IMG/VR virus record: IMGVR_UViG_3300047408_000234
Coordinates: 1-27,520 of that record
Strand: one strand, 5' to 3'
Length of the DNA: 27,520 nucleotides
DNA from: a virus
Part shown: one piece after another, positions 17,101 to 22,237 of the stretch
How positions within the stretch are numbered: position 1 is the stretch's first letter
How the letters are laid out: each line of letters starts with the position of its first letter
The notes under the pieces: model-generated
What the model saw: the letters and a program-made list of their open reading frames with translations, nothing else
Told to the model about the DNA's origin: nothing
Database searches by the model: none
Translations under genes and position numbers: made by a program

Positions 17101-17519
17101 ACGTCGCCGCGCAATCCGATCAAGCGAAGATCGACGCGGCCAACGGCGTGGTGCCCGCCGATGGGATCTACGAGGGGCCGGTGCTCGTCGACGAGCGGCG
17201 CAACGAAGCGTCGATGCGCGCGCTCTGTGATGCGACGCTGATCCAGTTCTCGCGGCCGATCGTCACCGTTCGCTACGCGTGCCGCGACCTGCAATCGAAA
17301 AGCGGGCGCACCGTGCGGATCGACCTCGCGAACCCGGCGATCCACGAGACGTTGACGATTCAGGAAGTGACGATCACCGAGATCGACATCGCGCCGCACC
17401 TCGCGCCGCGGTTCACCGTGACGGCGTCGACCGCGCGATTCAGTCTCGACGACATCCTGCGCCGCTTGTTGTTGGCCGCGGACAGCGCGACGACGCTCGG
17501 GCGCGACGCGACCTCGTAG
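14154..17519 (+). CDS. Large baseplate hub/tail tip protein with internal repeat arrays
   Basis: A 1121-residue protein starting inside the tape measure stop. Residues ~1-250 resemble a phage hub (beta-rich, MPYQPCILGTARLNNFRLAF, RDVINDAPNTCSITFDGVAA, then YYYFEDNTLYFFITPPPHDD). Residues ~311-549 hold five repeats of ~45-50 residues built on YxxTFxTxxGETxxGPxS. Residues ~551-885 hold five repeats of ~65 residues built on PLGPxGTTxRxxYRTAAGGxxL and DNxTTxFxDxxxDxxLGA. A strand-rich segment before the arrays (GETIIPVTNVAAWF) and one after (GSTSLIVASAATFPASG) resemble each other, so the arrays look inserted into a duplicated hub domain. The C-terminal ~230 residues resume the hub. Likely role: tail tip organisation plus surface display. 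Confidence 0.8.
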   Translation: MPYQPCILGTARLNNFRLAFYDQMFTAGIIVAGQQVRARVSGLTIRDVINDAPNTCSITFDGVAAPQAEQAIRITINARDPRLLFNGALQTVDSSYEGKPENICYPCTAVDDTARANRRRPFGQWTTVSATSYALQLIQQFASGFSTAGVQAGLPPVTVILDGTEGMSGALAQGAQAIGGYYYFEDNTLYFFITPPPHDDPAPIVGGPGNLLDDPPISVSRDVSQLRTRQYGRAHGEELLADVGIGETIIPVTNVAAWFAQPGSSLRAIAVSQRLQYTGIQAGGNGSLVGPGAAPGNPPAVACVLGSGVTSGQHAYAYTFITPSGETLPSPLGPVAVGLMSGPTNAPTPGTPTPGAGPDSGAHAYGVTFLTAGGETAVGPASAVVTTGDGTVPAPTSAPHPGTPSFGSTGPDPGSHVYATTFVGAYGETLPGPTSAAVVTGLAPIPVPATAPTPGTPIAGDGAPAFPHQYGVTFLTATGETTIGPLSAPVTTSDSGPVIPPATAPTLVEVPGSIAWAQGDKVQIGVTFVTAAGETTVGPLGSVTITRPTGTSAINVSNIPIGPPGTTARRLYRIGVVGTNPTGQIFVVALADNASTTINNLQAGSLFSSSGQVGPPSNTAGTTPYRTVLLTAIPLGPTGTTGRCIYRNISASMRLLIFIGDNTTTTFLDNKTDPALGGTPPPTNAAQAPAQIVAVTTIQTGPAGTTGRKLYRTTAGGATLKLLATLGDNSTTSFNDTFADAALGATAPTVGATSPIHIVPLTAIPLGPSGTTSRNIYRTAAGGSQLRFLATLGDNTTTTFTDTTIDAGLGANAPTVGTAPANMVAITGIVVGAAPTTQRKLYRTAAGASQLKLLATLADNSTTAFNDTIADATLGANAPTADTSGLSQPSGQVLAGSTSLIVASAATFPASGWALIGSLVVARYTGIAGNSLTGIPASGPGSITTTVIWGTQVLPAPSLVGVTGIAAPIVKGTLINLWVQRDDVAAQSDQAKIDAANGVVPADGIYEGPVLVDERRNEASMRALCDATLIQFSRPIVTVRYACRDLQSKSGRTVRIDLANPAIHETLTIQEVTITEIDIAPHLAPRFTVTASTARFSLDDILRRLLLAADSATTLGRDATS
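15084..15803 (+). repeat. Five tandem ~50-residue GET-type repeats in the hub gene
   Basis: Protein residues 311-550. The units share YxxTFxTxxGETxxGPxSxxV followed by a Pro/Thr-rich linker (APTPGTP in most). They resemble small fibronectin/Ig-like beta sandwiches joined by flexible linkers. The copies are clearly diverged and not identical at DNA level, so the array is old rather than a recent duplication. Confidence 0.75.
15804..16806 (+). repeat. Five tandem ~65-residue GTTxRxxYR-type repeats in the hub gene
   Basis: Protein residues ~551-885. The units follow the pattern AIPLGPxGTTxRxxYRTAAG, then LxxLATLGDNxTTxFxDxxxD and LGAxAPT. Copies 3 to 5 are most alike in protein, but use different synonymous codons (TTG versus CTC for Leu, for example). 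This implies selection on protein sequence. Copies 1 and 2 are more diverged. Confidence 0.75.
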
Positions 17520-17531
17520 AAGGAACCCCGC

Positions 17532-18800
17532 ATGGCTATCACCATCGACCGCACGAATTACAACGCACTGGTGGACGACGACGGCACGAACACGAAGGGC
17601 ACGCCGTGGTCGAAAAACCAAGTGAAGATCGTGCTGATGGACCCGATCGACGTCGCGCTCGCGAAGCTGGTGCCGGTGACAGGCGGCACGAACGTGGTGT
17701 TCGGGCCGGGGCCGGGCGTGCAATCACCAGCGGCGGTGGCGCAGTTCAACATCTCGGGCACCGCTCCGCTCGTTTTTCAATCGACGGACGCGGGTGCGCA
17801 GGCCAACAACAAAACATGGGACGTGCTCGCGGGACCCTTGAGCCTCACGTTTCGCGCCGTCACGGACGGCTACACCGGGGCGGGCAATTGGCTGGTCGTG
17901 ACGCGCACGACGGGCAACGCCGGGATCGCGAACGTCAATCTGCCCGAGAACGTGTCGGTCGGCGGCGTGCTCACCGTCGCCGGGTACGGGACGCATCAGA
18001 TGTCCGCGAGCGGGGCAAACGGGAATGTGTTCATCGTCCAGAACACGCAGGCGGGCGCCGCCGCGTACGCCGCGATCAACGTGGGCAACAACGCCAATTC
18101 GTCGTTGCTCCAATTGCTCGCGTACTCGTCGGCCTATGCCGGGGCCGCCGAAGCGTTCAACGCGCCGAATTCGAGCAGTGTCGTGGGCCTCGGCGCGGGC
18201 GGGCTGACGCTCGTCGCCAACAACGGATCGCTGCGCTTCCACACCGGCACGTCGTTCCTTGAACGAATGCGGGTCGATCAGGCGTCGGGGGCGGTGTTGA
18301 TCGGCACGACGGTGCCATTCTCGGCGCCGAAACTTGGAATCTTTGGTGATCTCACCGTGGGCAATCTGCAAGTGCTCCAAAATTCCAACGGCGGCAACTC
18401 GGGGAACTTTACGTTGTTCGTGAACAGCGCGAACGCCGCGTGCGGCACGATCACGCAAACAGGGGCGGCGTCGATTGTCTACTCGACCTCCTCAGACGCC
18501 CGCCTGAAAATCGATCAGGGCCGCGCGACGAACCTCGAAGCGTTGCGCGCCGTCGTCGTCCACGACTTCCGATGGAAGGCCGACGACACATGGGATCGCG
18601 GCGTGTTCGCGCAGGAGGCGCAGGCGGTGTTCCCGCGCGCCGTCGTGCCGGGCACCGACGACACCACCGAGAGCGGCGCCCTCGCGAAACCGTGGATGAC
18701 CGACTACAGCAAATTCGTCTCCGACCTGATCGTCGGGTGGCAACAACACGACGCCGCGATCGCGCAGCTGCGCACCGAACTTCTCGCACTGAAAGGATGA
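17532..18800 (+). CDS. Tail fibre/spike with C-terminal S74 intramolecular chaperone
   Basis: A 422-residue protein. The N-terminal ~60 residues probably attach to the baseplate. The middle is Gly/Asn/Ala-rich beta sequence typical of trimeric fibre shafts (GNVFIVQNTQAGAAAYAAIN, NGSLRFHTGTSFLERMRVDQ). The last ~100 residues are a peptidase S74 domain: TSSDARLKID with Ser321 and Lys326 spaced exactly as in the S74 catalytic dyad (SDxRLK), then HDFRWK, GVFAQEAQAVFP and a C-terminal coiled helix (WQQHDAAIAQLRTELLALKG). The domain trimerises, guides folding, then cleaves itself off before Ser321. Receptor binding is inferred. Confidence 0.88.
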   Translation: MAITIDRTNYNALVDDDGTNTKGTPWSKNQVKIVLMDPIDVALAKLVPVTGGTNVVFGPGPGVQSPAAVAQFNISGTAPLVFQSTDAGAQANNKTWDVLAGPLSLTFRAVTDGYTGAGNWLVVTRTTGNAGIANVNLPENVSVGGVLTVAGYGTHQMSASGANGNVFIVQNTQAGAAAYAAINVGNNANSSLLQLLAYSSAYAGAAEAFNAPNSSSVVGLGAGGLTLVANNGSLRFHTGTSFLERMRVDQASGAVLIGTTVPFSAPKLGIFGDLTVGNLQVLQNSNGGNSGNFTLFVNSANAACGTITQTGAASIVYSTSSDARLKIDQGRATNLEALRAVVVHDFRWKADDTWDRGVFAQEAQAVFPRAVVPGTDDTTESGALAKPWMTDYSKFVSDLIVGWQQHDAAIAQLRTELLALKG

Positions 18801-18804
18801 TCGA

Positions 18805-19143
18805 ATGCCCAACGATGCGTTTACCCAACAGGCCCTCGCCGACGATCCGAAGTTCGTGAAACGGCTCGCCAACGCCCTCGGCAAGGTCGCGTGGGAGGTG
18901 TTGAACGAAGACGCCGCCGCGCCGAATCACATGGCGCGCGCGCAGTACGCGCAACGCGTGAACGCGAATCCGCAGAGCACCGCGCAGCAACTCGCGCCGT
19001 CGTTCGTGAACCGGCCGAACGTGTTTGGGTTCGCCACGTCGTACGACTTCACCGTGGGCGGCACGGTGACGGCCTCGGGCGACGCCGACATCGAGAGCCA
19101 ACTGCACACCGATTGGGATGATCTCGCGGGGATCATCGCGTGA
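18805..19143 (+). CDS. Small tail-region protein, unknown
   Basis: A 112-residue protein with a good ribosome site (AAGGATG) before its ATG. It contains TQQALADDPKFVKRLANALG, KVAWEVLNEDAAAPNHMARA and VNRPNVFGFATSYDFTVGGT, ending in DADIESQLHTDWDDLAGIIA. I have the impression of similar proteins at the end of siphovirus tail modules but cannot name the family. The stop overlaps the next gene (GTGA), linking it to the following small genes. Confidence 0.7.
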   Translation: MPNDAFTQQALADDPKFVKRLANALGKVAWEVLNEDAAAPNHMARAQYAQRVNANPQSTAQQLAPSFVNRPNVFGFATSYDFTVGGTVTASGDADIESQLHTDWDDLAGIIA

Positions 19144-19364
19144 CGAAGACGCTCGACGCCGCGGCCTACTGGAAACTGCGCGCCCTCTGTTCCGACACGC
19201 AACGCTTCGCGGTCGCGGTGCAGGCGGCGCGCGACGCCTTCGCCGCGGCGCAGCAAAAGCAGGCCGCGCTGCTCGTCGAGTACGGCCTCGACGCGACCGC
19301 GGCCACCTTCACCCTCGACGACGACGCGCTCGCCGTCACGTTCCCGGAGGCGCCGCCCCCGTGA
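19140..19364 (+). CDS. Small helical protein, unknown
   Basis: A 74-residue protein starting at a GTG overlapping the previous stop and ending over the next GTG. Residues ~5-48 are one long Ala/Gln/Arg-rich helix (YWKLRALCSDTQRFAVAVQA, ARDAFAAAQQKQAALLVEYG) with coiled-coil character, followed by a short beta-like end (ATFTLDDDALAVTFPE). There is no membrane segment. Function unknown; the coupling suggests it works with its neighbours. Confidence 0.65.
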   Translation: MTKTLDAAAYWKLRALCSDTQRFAVAVQAARDAFAAAQQKQAALLVEYGLDATAATFTLDDDALAVTFPEAPPP

Positions 19365-19576
19365 TCCGCCTCGTGCTCGTCGTCGTCGCGGCGAGCAGCT
19401 GCGCGTGCGTCGGCCTGCGACACCTCGACGCCGGGATCGACGAGGTGCGCGAGATCGTCCGTCGACAGAATTGCCGCGACGGCGCGCCCGCGCGCGTGTT
19501 GATCGATCCGCATTGCGTCGACGGGATCTGCGGTGTCACCTGCGCGCCCGATCGGTGGTGGCCCGCGGTGCGATGA
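19361..19576 (+). CDS. Small putative lipoprotein/secreted Cys-rich protein
   Basis: A 71-residue protein from a GTG overlapping the previous stop. It starts MIRLVLVVVAASSCACVGLR, a short signal-like stretch with a weak lipobox (ASSC). The mature part has a helix (IDEVREIVRRQNC) and several cysteines (PHCVDGICGVTCAP), which could form disulfides outside the cytoplasm. It may be an outer-membrane lipoprotein such as an o-spanin or a surface-exclusion protein. The frame is confirmed by exact overlap with both neighbours. The lipoprotein call is an inference. Confidence 0.55.
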   Translation: MIRLVLVVVAASSCACVGLRHLDAGIDEVREIVRRQNCRDGAPARVLIDPHCVDGICGVTCAPDRWWPAVR

Positions 19577-19602
19577 CGCCCGTAAACCAACAGGAAAAAC
19601 CC

Positions 19603-20991
19603 ATGCCCACAAAAGACGTCGTGATCCGCGGCACGCTCGAATGGGACGGCAGCGTCCCACCCGATCCGCAACCACCGACCGACACGATCACGCTGCACCC
19701 CGGCGACAACCTGCAAGCGGCGCACGACGCCGCGCCCGAGGGCGCGCTGCTCCTGCTCACGCCCGGCACCTATCAGGGGCCGCTGACGTCGAGCAAGGCG
19801 CTCCGGTGGGAGTCGTCACCGAGCGTGCCACCGGGCCGCATTGCGCGCGCGGCGGTGCTGCCCGTGATCACCTCGAACGGGCAAACGCTCACCAACACCG
19901 CGAACGGCGCGTCGTTCACCGGGATCTGTTGGCGCTCGACCAACAAGGGCAACACGATCCTCGTCGACACGGGCGAGAACTTCCTGCTCGATCGCTGTCA
20001 GGTGCTCGGCGATCCGATCGCCGGGCAGCATCGCGGCCTGCTCGCGCACGGCAAAAACGCGCGCGTCCTCGGGTGCTACTTCGATGATCACTTCGAGCCG
20101 GGCCGCGACACCAACGCGATCGGCGGGTACGACGGCACCGACGGCCTGCTCGTCGAGGACTGCTATTTGTCGGCGGCGTCGCAGGGGATCATGTTCGGCG
20201 GCGGCGATTCGGCGTCGGCCGAGCGCAACCCGCGCAACATCACGATCCGCAAATGCCACTTCACCAAAAATCCGATCTGGTACTACGCGGACCCGGCGAC
20301 CGGCCGCGGCATGGGGCAGATCAAGTGCGCCTTCGAATTGAAGTGCGCCGAGAACGTGCTGGTCGAGGATTGCACGTTCGAATATTGCGGCACGGGCGGC
20401 GGGTCGAGCGGCTATCTCGTGCTGTTGACGCCGCGCAACCAAAACAACCGCACGCCGTGGTCGTGCATTCGCAACGTCACCTTCAACCGGTGCGCGTTCC
20501 GCTACGGCGGCGGCGGGTTTCAGCTGCTCGGCAAAGACGACACGTACCCGAGCGGCCCGCTCGACGGCGTCACGATCCGCGACTGCTACATGGAGAACAT
20601 CGATCCCAAGGCCGGGCCGTGGCTCGGGCAGGGGCGGATCTTCCTGTTCAACAGTGGCCCGGCCAACGTCGACGTCGCCGCGTTCACGGCGACCGGCGCG
20701 AACCTGAACGCCGCGTGCTATTTCATCGGCCCGTTGTCGGGCCTGAAGTTCGCCAACGCGCTGCTCCCCGAGTCGAAGTACGGCATCAAGATCGACAACC
20801 CACCGGGCGGGCAAGGATGGGACGACGTGATCACCAAGCTGGCGCCCGACGCCGTGATCGATCTGCAACCCGACGACACCGGGGCCGAGACGTATCCGCC
20901 GTTCCCGTCGGCGACGCGCAGCGACTACTGGCGCCGCTGGTATCGCGCGCTCGTCGACGCCGCGGAACGGGCCGCGACGCAGGACGTGTAA
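19603..20991 (+). CDS. Right-handed beta-helix tail spike / putative depolymerase
   Basis: A protein of ~462 residues. It has a pectate-lyase-like parallel beta-helix: ITLHPGDNLQAAHDAAPEGA, LLLTPGTYQGPL, then repeating strand-turn units such as FLLDRCQVLGD, LLVEDCYLSAASQGIMFGGG, ITIRKCHFTKN, VLVEDCTFEYCGTGGG, VTFNRCAFRYGGGG and VTIRDCYMENID. The repeated [VI]xxRxCxF ladder is diagnostic. It is probably a virion spike binding or cutting host surface polysaccharide. I chose ATG 19603 because AGGA lies seven bases upstream. An in-frame ATG at 19573 overlapping the preceding stop is an alternative adding 10 residues. It is the last gene of the late operon, and no separate lysis gene follows. Confidence 0.82.
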   Translation: MPTKDVVIRGTLEWDGSVPPDPQPPTDTITLHPGDNLQAAHDAAPEGALLLLTPGTYQGPLTSSKALRWESSPSVPPGRIARAAVLPVITSNGQTLTNTANGASFTGICWRSTNKGNTILVDTGENFLLDRCQVLGDPIAGQHRGLLAHGKNARVLGCYFDDHFEPGRDTNAIGGYDGTDGLLVEDCYLSAASQGIMFGGGDSASAERNPRNITIRKCHFTKNPIWYYADPATGRGMGQIKCAFELKCAENVLVEDCTFEYCGTGGGSSGYLVLLTPRNQNNRTPWSCIRNVTFNRCAFRYGGGGFQLLGKDDTYPSGPLDGVTIRDCYMENIDPKAGPWLGQGRIFLFNSGPANVDVAAFTATGANLNAACYFIGPLSGLKFANALLPESKYGIKIDNPPGGQGWDDVITKLAPDAVIDLQPDDTGAETYPPFPSATRSDYWRRWYRALVDAAERAATQDV

Positions 20992-20992
20992 T

Positions 20993-21025
20993 CCGCCCGC
21001 CGCGCCTGCTACCAACGGCGGGCGG
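20993..21025 (+). terminator. Hairpin at the end of the late operon
   Basis: CCGCCCGCCG (20993-21002) pairs perfectly with CGGCGGGCGG (21016-21025), a 10-bp GC stem with a 13-base loop, one base after the spike stop. No U-tract follows, so it may be an incomplete intrinsic terminator or may work with other factors. Its position after the last structural gene fits operon end. Confidence 0.6.
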
Positions 21026-21123
21026 GGGATCGACGGCGCGGGCCGGGGTCGCCGCATCGCGGCAATTCAGTCGTGGCGGTGGGTGCGTCCGCGTCGTCGG
21101 TCCACTTTCAACGGAGGCCCGTC

Positions 21124-21279
21124 ATGGGGGTGCTCGAAGTTCTGATCGTCGTGCTGCTCGTGCTGTGGTTGCTCGGCGGGTTCGTCGTGCCGGTCGGCGG
21201 GTCGCTCATCCACCTGTTGCTGGTGATCGTGCTCGTGCTGATCATCCTCCGGTGGGTGCAGCGGGCCGGGCCGCTGTAG
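21124..21279 (+). CDS. 51-residue two-helix membrane protein (lmo0937-like)
   Basis: Starts at ATG with GGAGG eight bases upstream. Two hydrophobic segments at ~4-23 and ~28-43 are separated by a short VPVGG turn, with HLLL in the second helix and a basic end (RWVQRAG). The WLLG, then GGSLIHLLLVI pattern matches the small lmo0937/DUF5670 membrane family found widely in bacterial chromosomes. It sits between the late-operon hairpin and attP, so it may be a lysogeny-associated cargo gene. With two helices and its location just after structural genes, a holin-like role is the alternative. Neither role can be proven from sequence. Confidence 0.8.
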   Translation: MGVLEVLIVVLLVLWLLGGFVVPVGGSLIHLLLVIVLVLIILRWVQRAGPL

Positions 21280-21371
21280 AACCGGCCGAGGTCGGCGGCG
21301 GCTGATCTTTGCCCCTGCGAAAAAGCCGATCGGGTAAAGTGTTGCAAACGTGGGGCTTCTATCCGCAACCT
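21280..21371. other. Non-coding left flank of attP
   Basis: No supported gene. The stretch holds one forward copy of TCTTTGCCCC (21306-21315), 57 bases before the attP core, and is otherwise unremarkable. It contains no D-arm or recognisable 5' half of a tRNA. Confidence 0.5.
21306..21315 (+). repeat. Putative integrase arm-type site, left arm
   Basis: TCTTTGCCCC, identical to copies on the right side of attP. Location on the opposite flank of the core supports an arm-binding role, by analogy with lambda-type attP sites. Binding is inferred, not shown. Confidence 0.5.
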
Positions 21372-21421
21372 TTAGGCTCATAACCCAAAGGTCGCGGGTT
21401 CAAATCCCGCCCCCGCAACCA
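21372..21421 (+). repeat. attP: attP core: 3' part of initiator tRNA-fMet
   Basis: Bases 21375-21421 reproduce a bacterial initiator tRNA from the anticodon stem to CCA: anticodon loop CTCATAA (CAU) at 21377-21383, CCC on the 3' side, variable loop AGGTC, T arm GCGGG/TTCAAAT/CCCGC, acceptor CCCCGCA, A73 and CCA. The A at position 72 (21417) is the initiator hallmark. Upstream there is no D-arm, and position 29 is A, which mispairs with C41, so the identity ends at about 21375. The loop is flanked by CCTTTAGG (21369-21376) and CCCAAAGG (21384-21391), an 8-bp inverted repeat with one mismatch. That matches a tyrosine-integrase crossover at an anticodon loop. Confidence 0.85.
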
Positions 21422-21479
21422 CAAAGACCCCCGAAAATCACAGCAAAACGCCCGATCGCGGCACGACGTGTCCTCGATC

Positions 21480-21490
21480 GGGGGCAAAGA
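21480..21490 (-). repeat. Putative integrase arm-type site, inverted copy
   Basis: The reverse complement reads TCTTTGCCCCC. It lies 59 bases after the attP core in the opposite orientation to the other copies. Confidence 0.5.
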
Positions 21491-21536
21491 CGGCGCTCGC
21501 AGGAACTCGCGTTTTCTCTCAGCAAATCGCATCGCC

Positions 21537-21568
21537 TCTTTGCCCCCTTTGCCCCTCCCTTTGCCCCC
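21537..21568 (+). repeat. Three clustered putative integrase arm-type sites
   Basis: TTTGCCCC occurs three times at 21539-21546, 21548-21555 and 21560-21567, separated by 9 and 12 bases start to start. The first copy is preceded by TC, as in the left-arm copy; the others by CC. A tight cluster in an otherwise gene-free stretch next to attP fits arm-type sites. Confidence 0.55.
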
Positions 21569-21695
21569 GCTCAGAGGCCGCAGGACGGGCGCGGGCGGCG
21601 GGGGGTGTAAGGGTCGCCGACACTGGTGATCGTCAATCGTGGTGGCGCTGTGCGAGCCGAGGACGGCGTTTCGGGCGGGGGCGACGGGCGGGCGG

Positions 21696-21968
21696 TTATG
21701 CGGGGCGCCCGGCCTTGGTGGCGACGCGTAGCAGGCGCCGCGCGCACGCCGTCGCCGGGTCGACCTGTCGGTGCTCGTGTCCGCAACGGTGCAGCGCGGT
21801 GTTGTCGAGGCGTATCGGGCGCCGGTAGATCGCGGCGCTGTAGCGGTGCTCGGTCCACGGTTGCTCGGCCGGGCCGCGCTCGACGTCCTCGGCCTCGACG
21901 AACGCGACGAGGTCGTCGGCGACCCCGGCGACGTCCGACGAATCGACCTGTTTGATGATCTCGCTCAC
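21696..21968 (-). CDS. Last gene of the integrase operon, unknown
   Basis: A 90-residue protein starting at a GTG that overlaps the excisionase stop (GTGA). This start is chosen over a longer upstream in-frame extension, which would overlap the excisionase gene. It begins MSEIIKQVDSSDVAGVADDL, is acidic in the first half, then has EHRYSAAIYRRPIRLDNTAL and HRCGHEHRQVDPATACARRL, with His and Cys residues that might bind a metal. No family recognised. Co-translation with integrase and excisionase suggests an accessory role in recombination or lysogeny. Confidence 0.7.
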   Translation of the reverse strand: MSEIIKQVDSSDVAGVADDLVAFVEAEDVERGPAEQPWTEHRYSAAIYRRPIRLDNTALHRCGHEHRQVDPATACARRLLRVATKAGRPA

Positions 21969-22237
21969 CGCGCCGCCCCCCGCCGTCGGCCGAACGACGT
22001 CGCGCGGAACGCGGCCTCGCCGCTGATGTAGCGGTGCACCAATGTGCCCGAGTACGCGGCGCGGCAAAGGATTGGCGGGTGCACGAGGAATCGATCGAAC
22101 TCGCCGCGGTTTTTCAGTTCATAAAACCGCGCGTGCTTCACGCGAAAGATCGCCATGAGGTCGAGCGGCCCGAGCAACGCCCCGGCCGCGGCGCGCGCGA
22201 GCGCCGTCGCCTCGTCGACAGGTCGAGGGGGCGTCAC
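21965..22237 (-). CDS. xis: Excisionase-like DNA-binding protein
   Basis: A 90-residue protein from a GTG that overlaps the integrase stop by GTGA. The core (LLGPLDLMAIFRVKHARFYE, then LKNRGEFDRFLVHPP, and SGTLVHRYISGE) fits the winged-helix MerR/AlpA-like excisionase pattern: a helix-turn-helix that begins with a 'select the rule' helix, a RGEF turn, then a C-terminal helix ending in a short acidic motif. Such proteins bend attachment-site DNA and favour excision. Its location directly after int supports this. The C-terminus is basic. Confidence 0.72.
   Translation of the reverse strand: MTPPRPVDEATALARAAAGALLGPLDLMAIFRVKHARFYELKNRGEFDRFLVHPPILCRAAYSGTLVHRYISGEAAFRATSFGRRRGAAR

Larger units (their letters stand above)
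21422..21695. other. Non-coding right flank of attP
   Basis: No gene is supported in these 274 bases. They contain four of the five TTTGCCCC copies. The rest is GC-rich with no clear terminator for the leftward operon that ends at 21696. One leftward open frame across 21571-21858 has no family features and conflicts with the better-coupled gene at 21696-21968. Confidence 0.5.

Noticed and set aside
21349-21421. A complete tRNA-Met gene
   Set aside because: Upstream CGTGGGG can partly mimic a 5' acceptor strand, but there is no D-arm, the spacing is wrong, and anticodon stem position 29 mispairs. Only the 3' part is tRNA-like, as expected for attP.
21571-21858. Leftward open frame across the attP right flank
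   Set aside because: Pro/Arg-rich with no family features, and it overlaps the better-coupled gene at 21696-21968.
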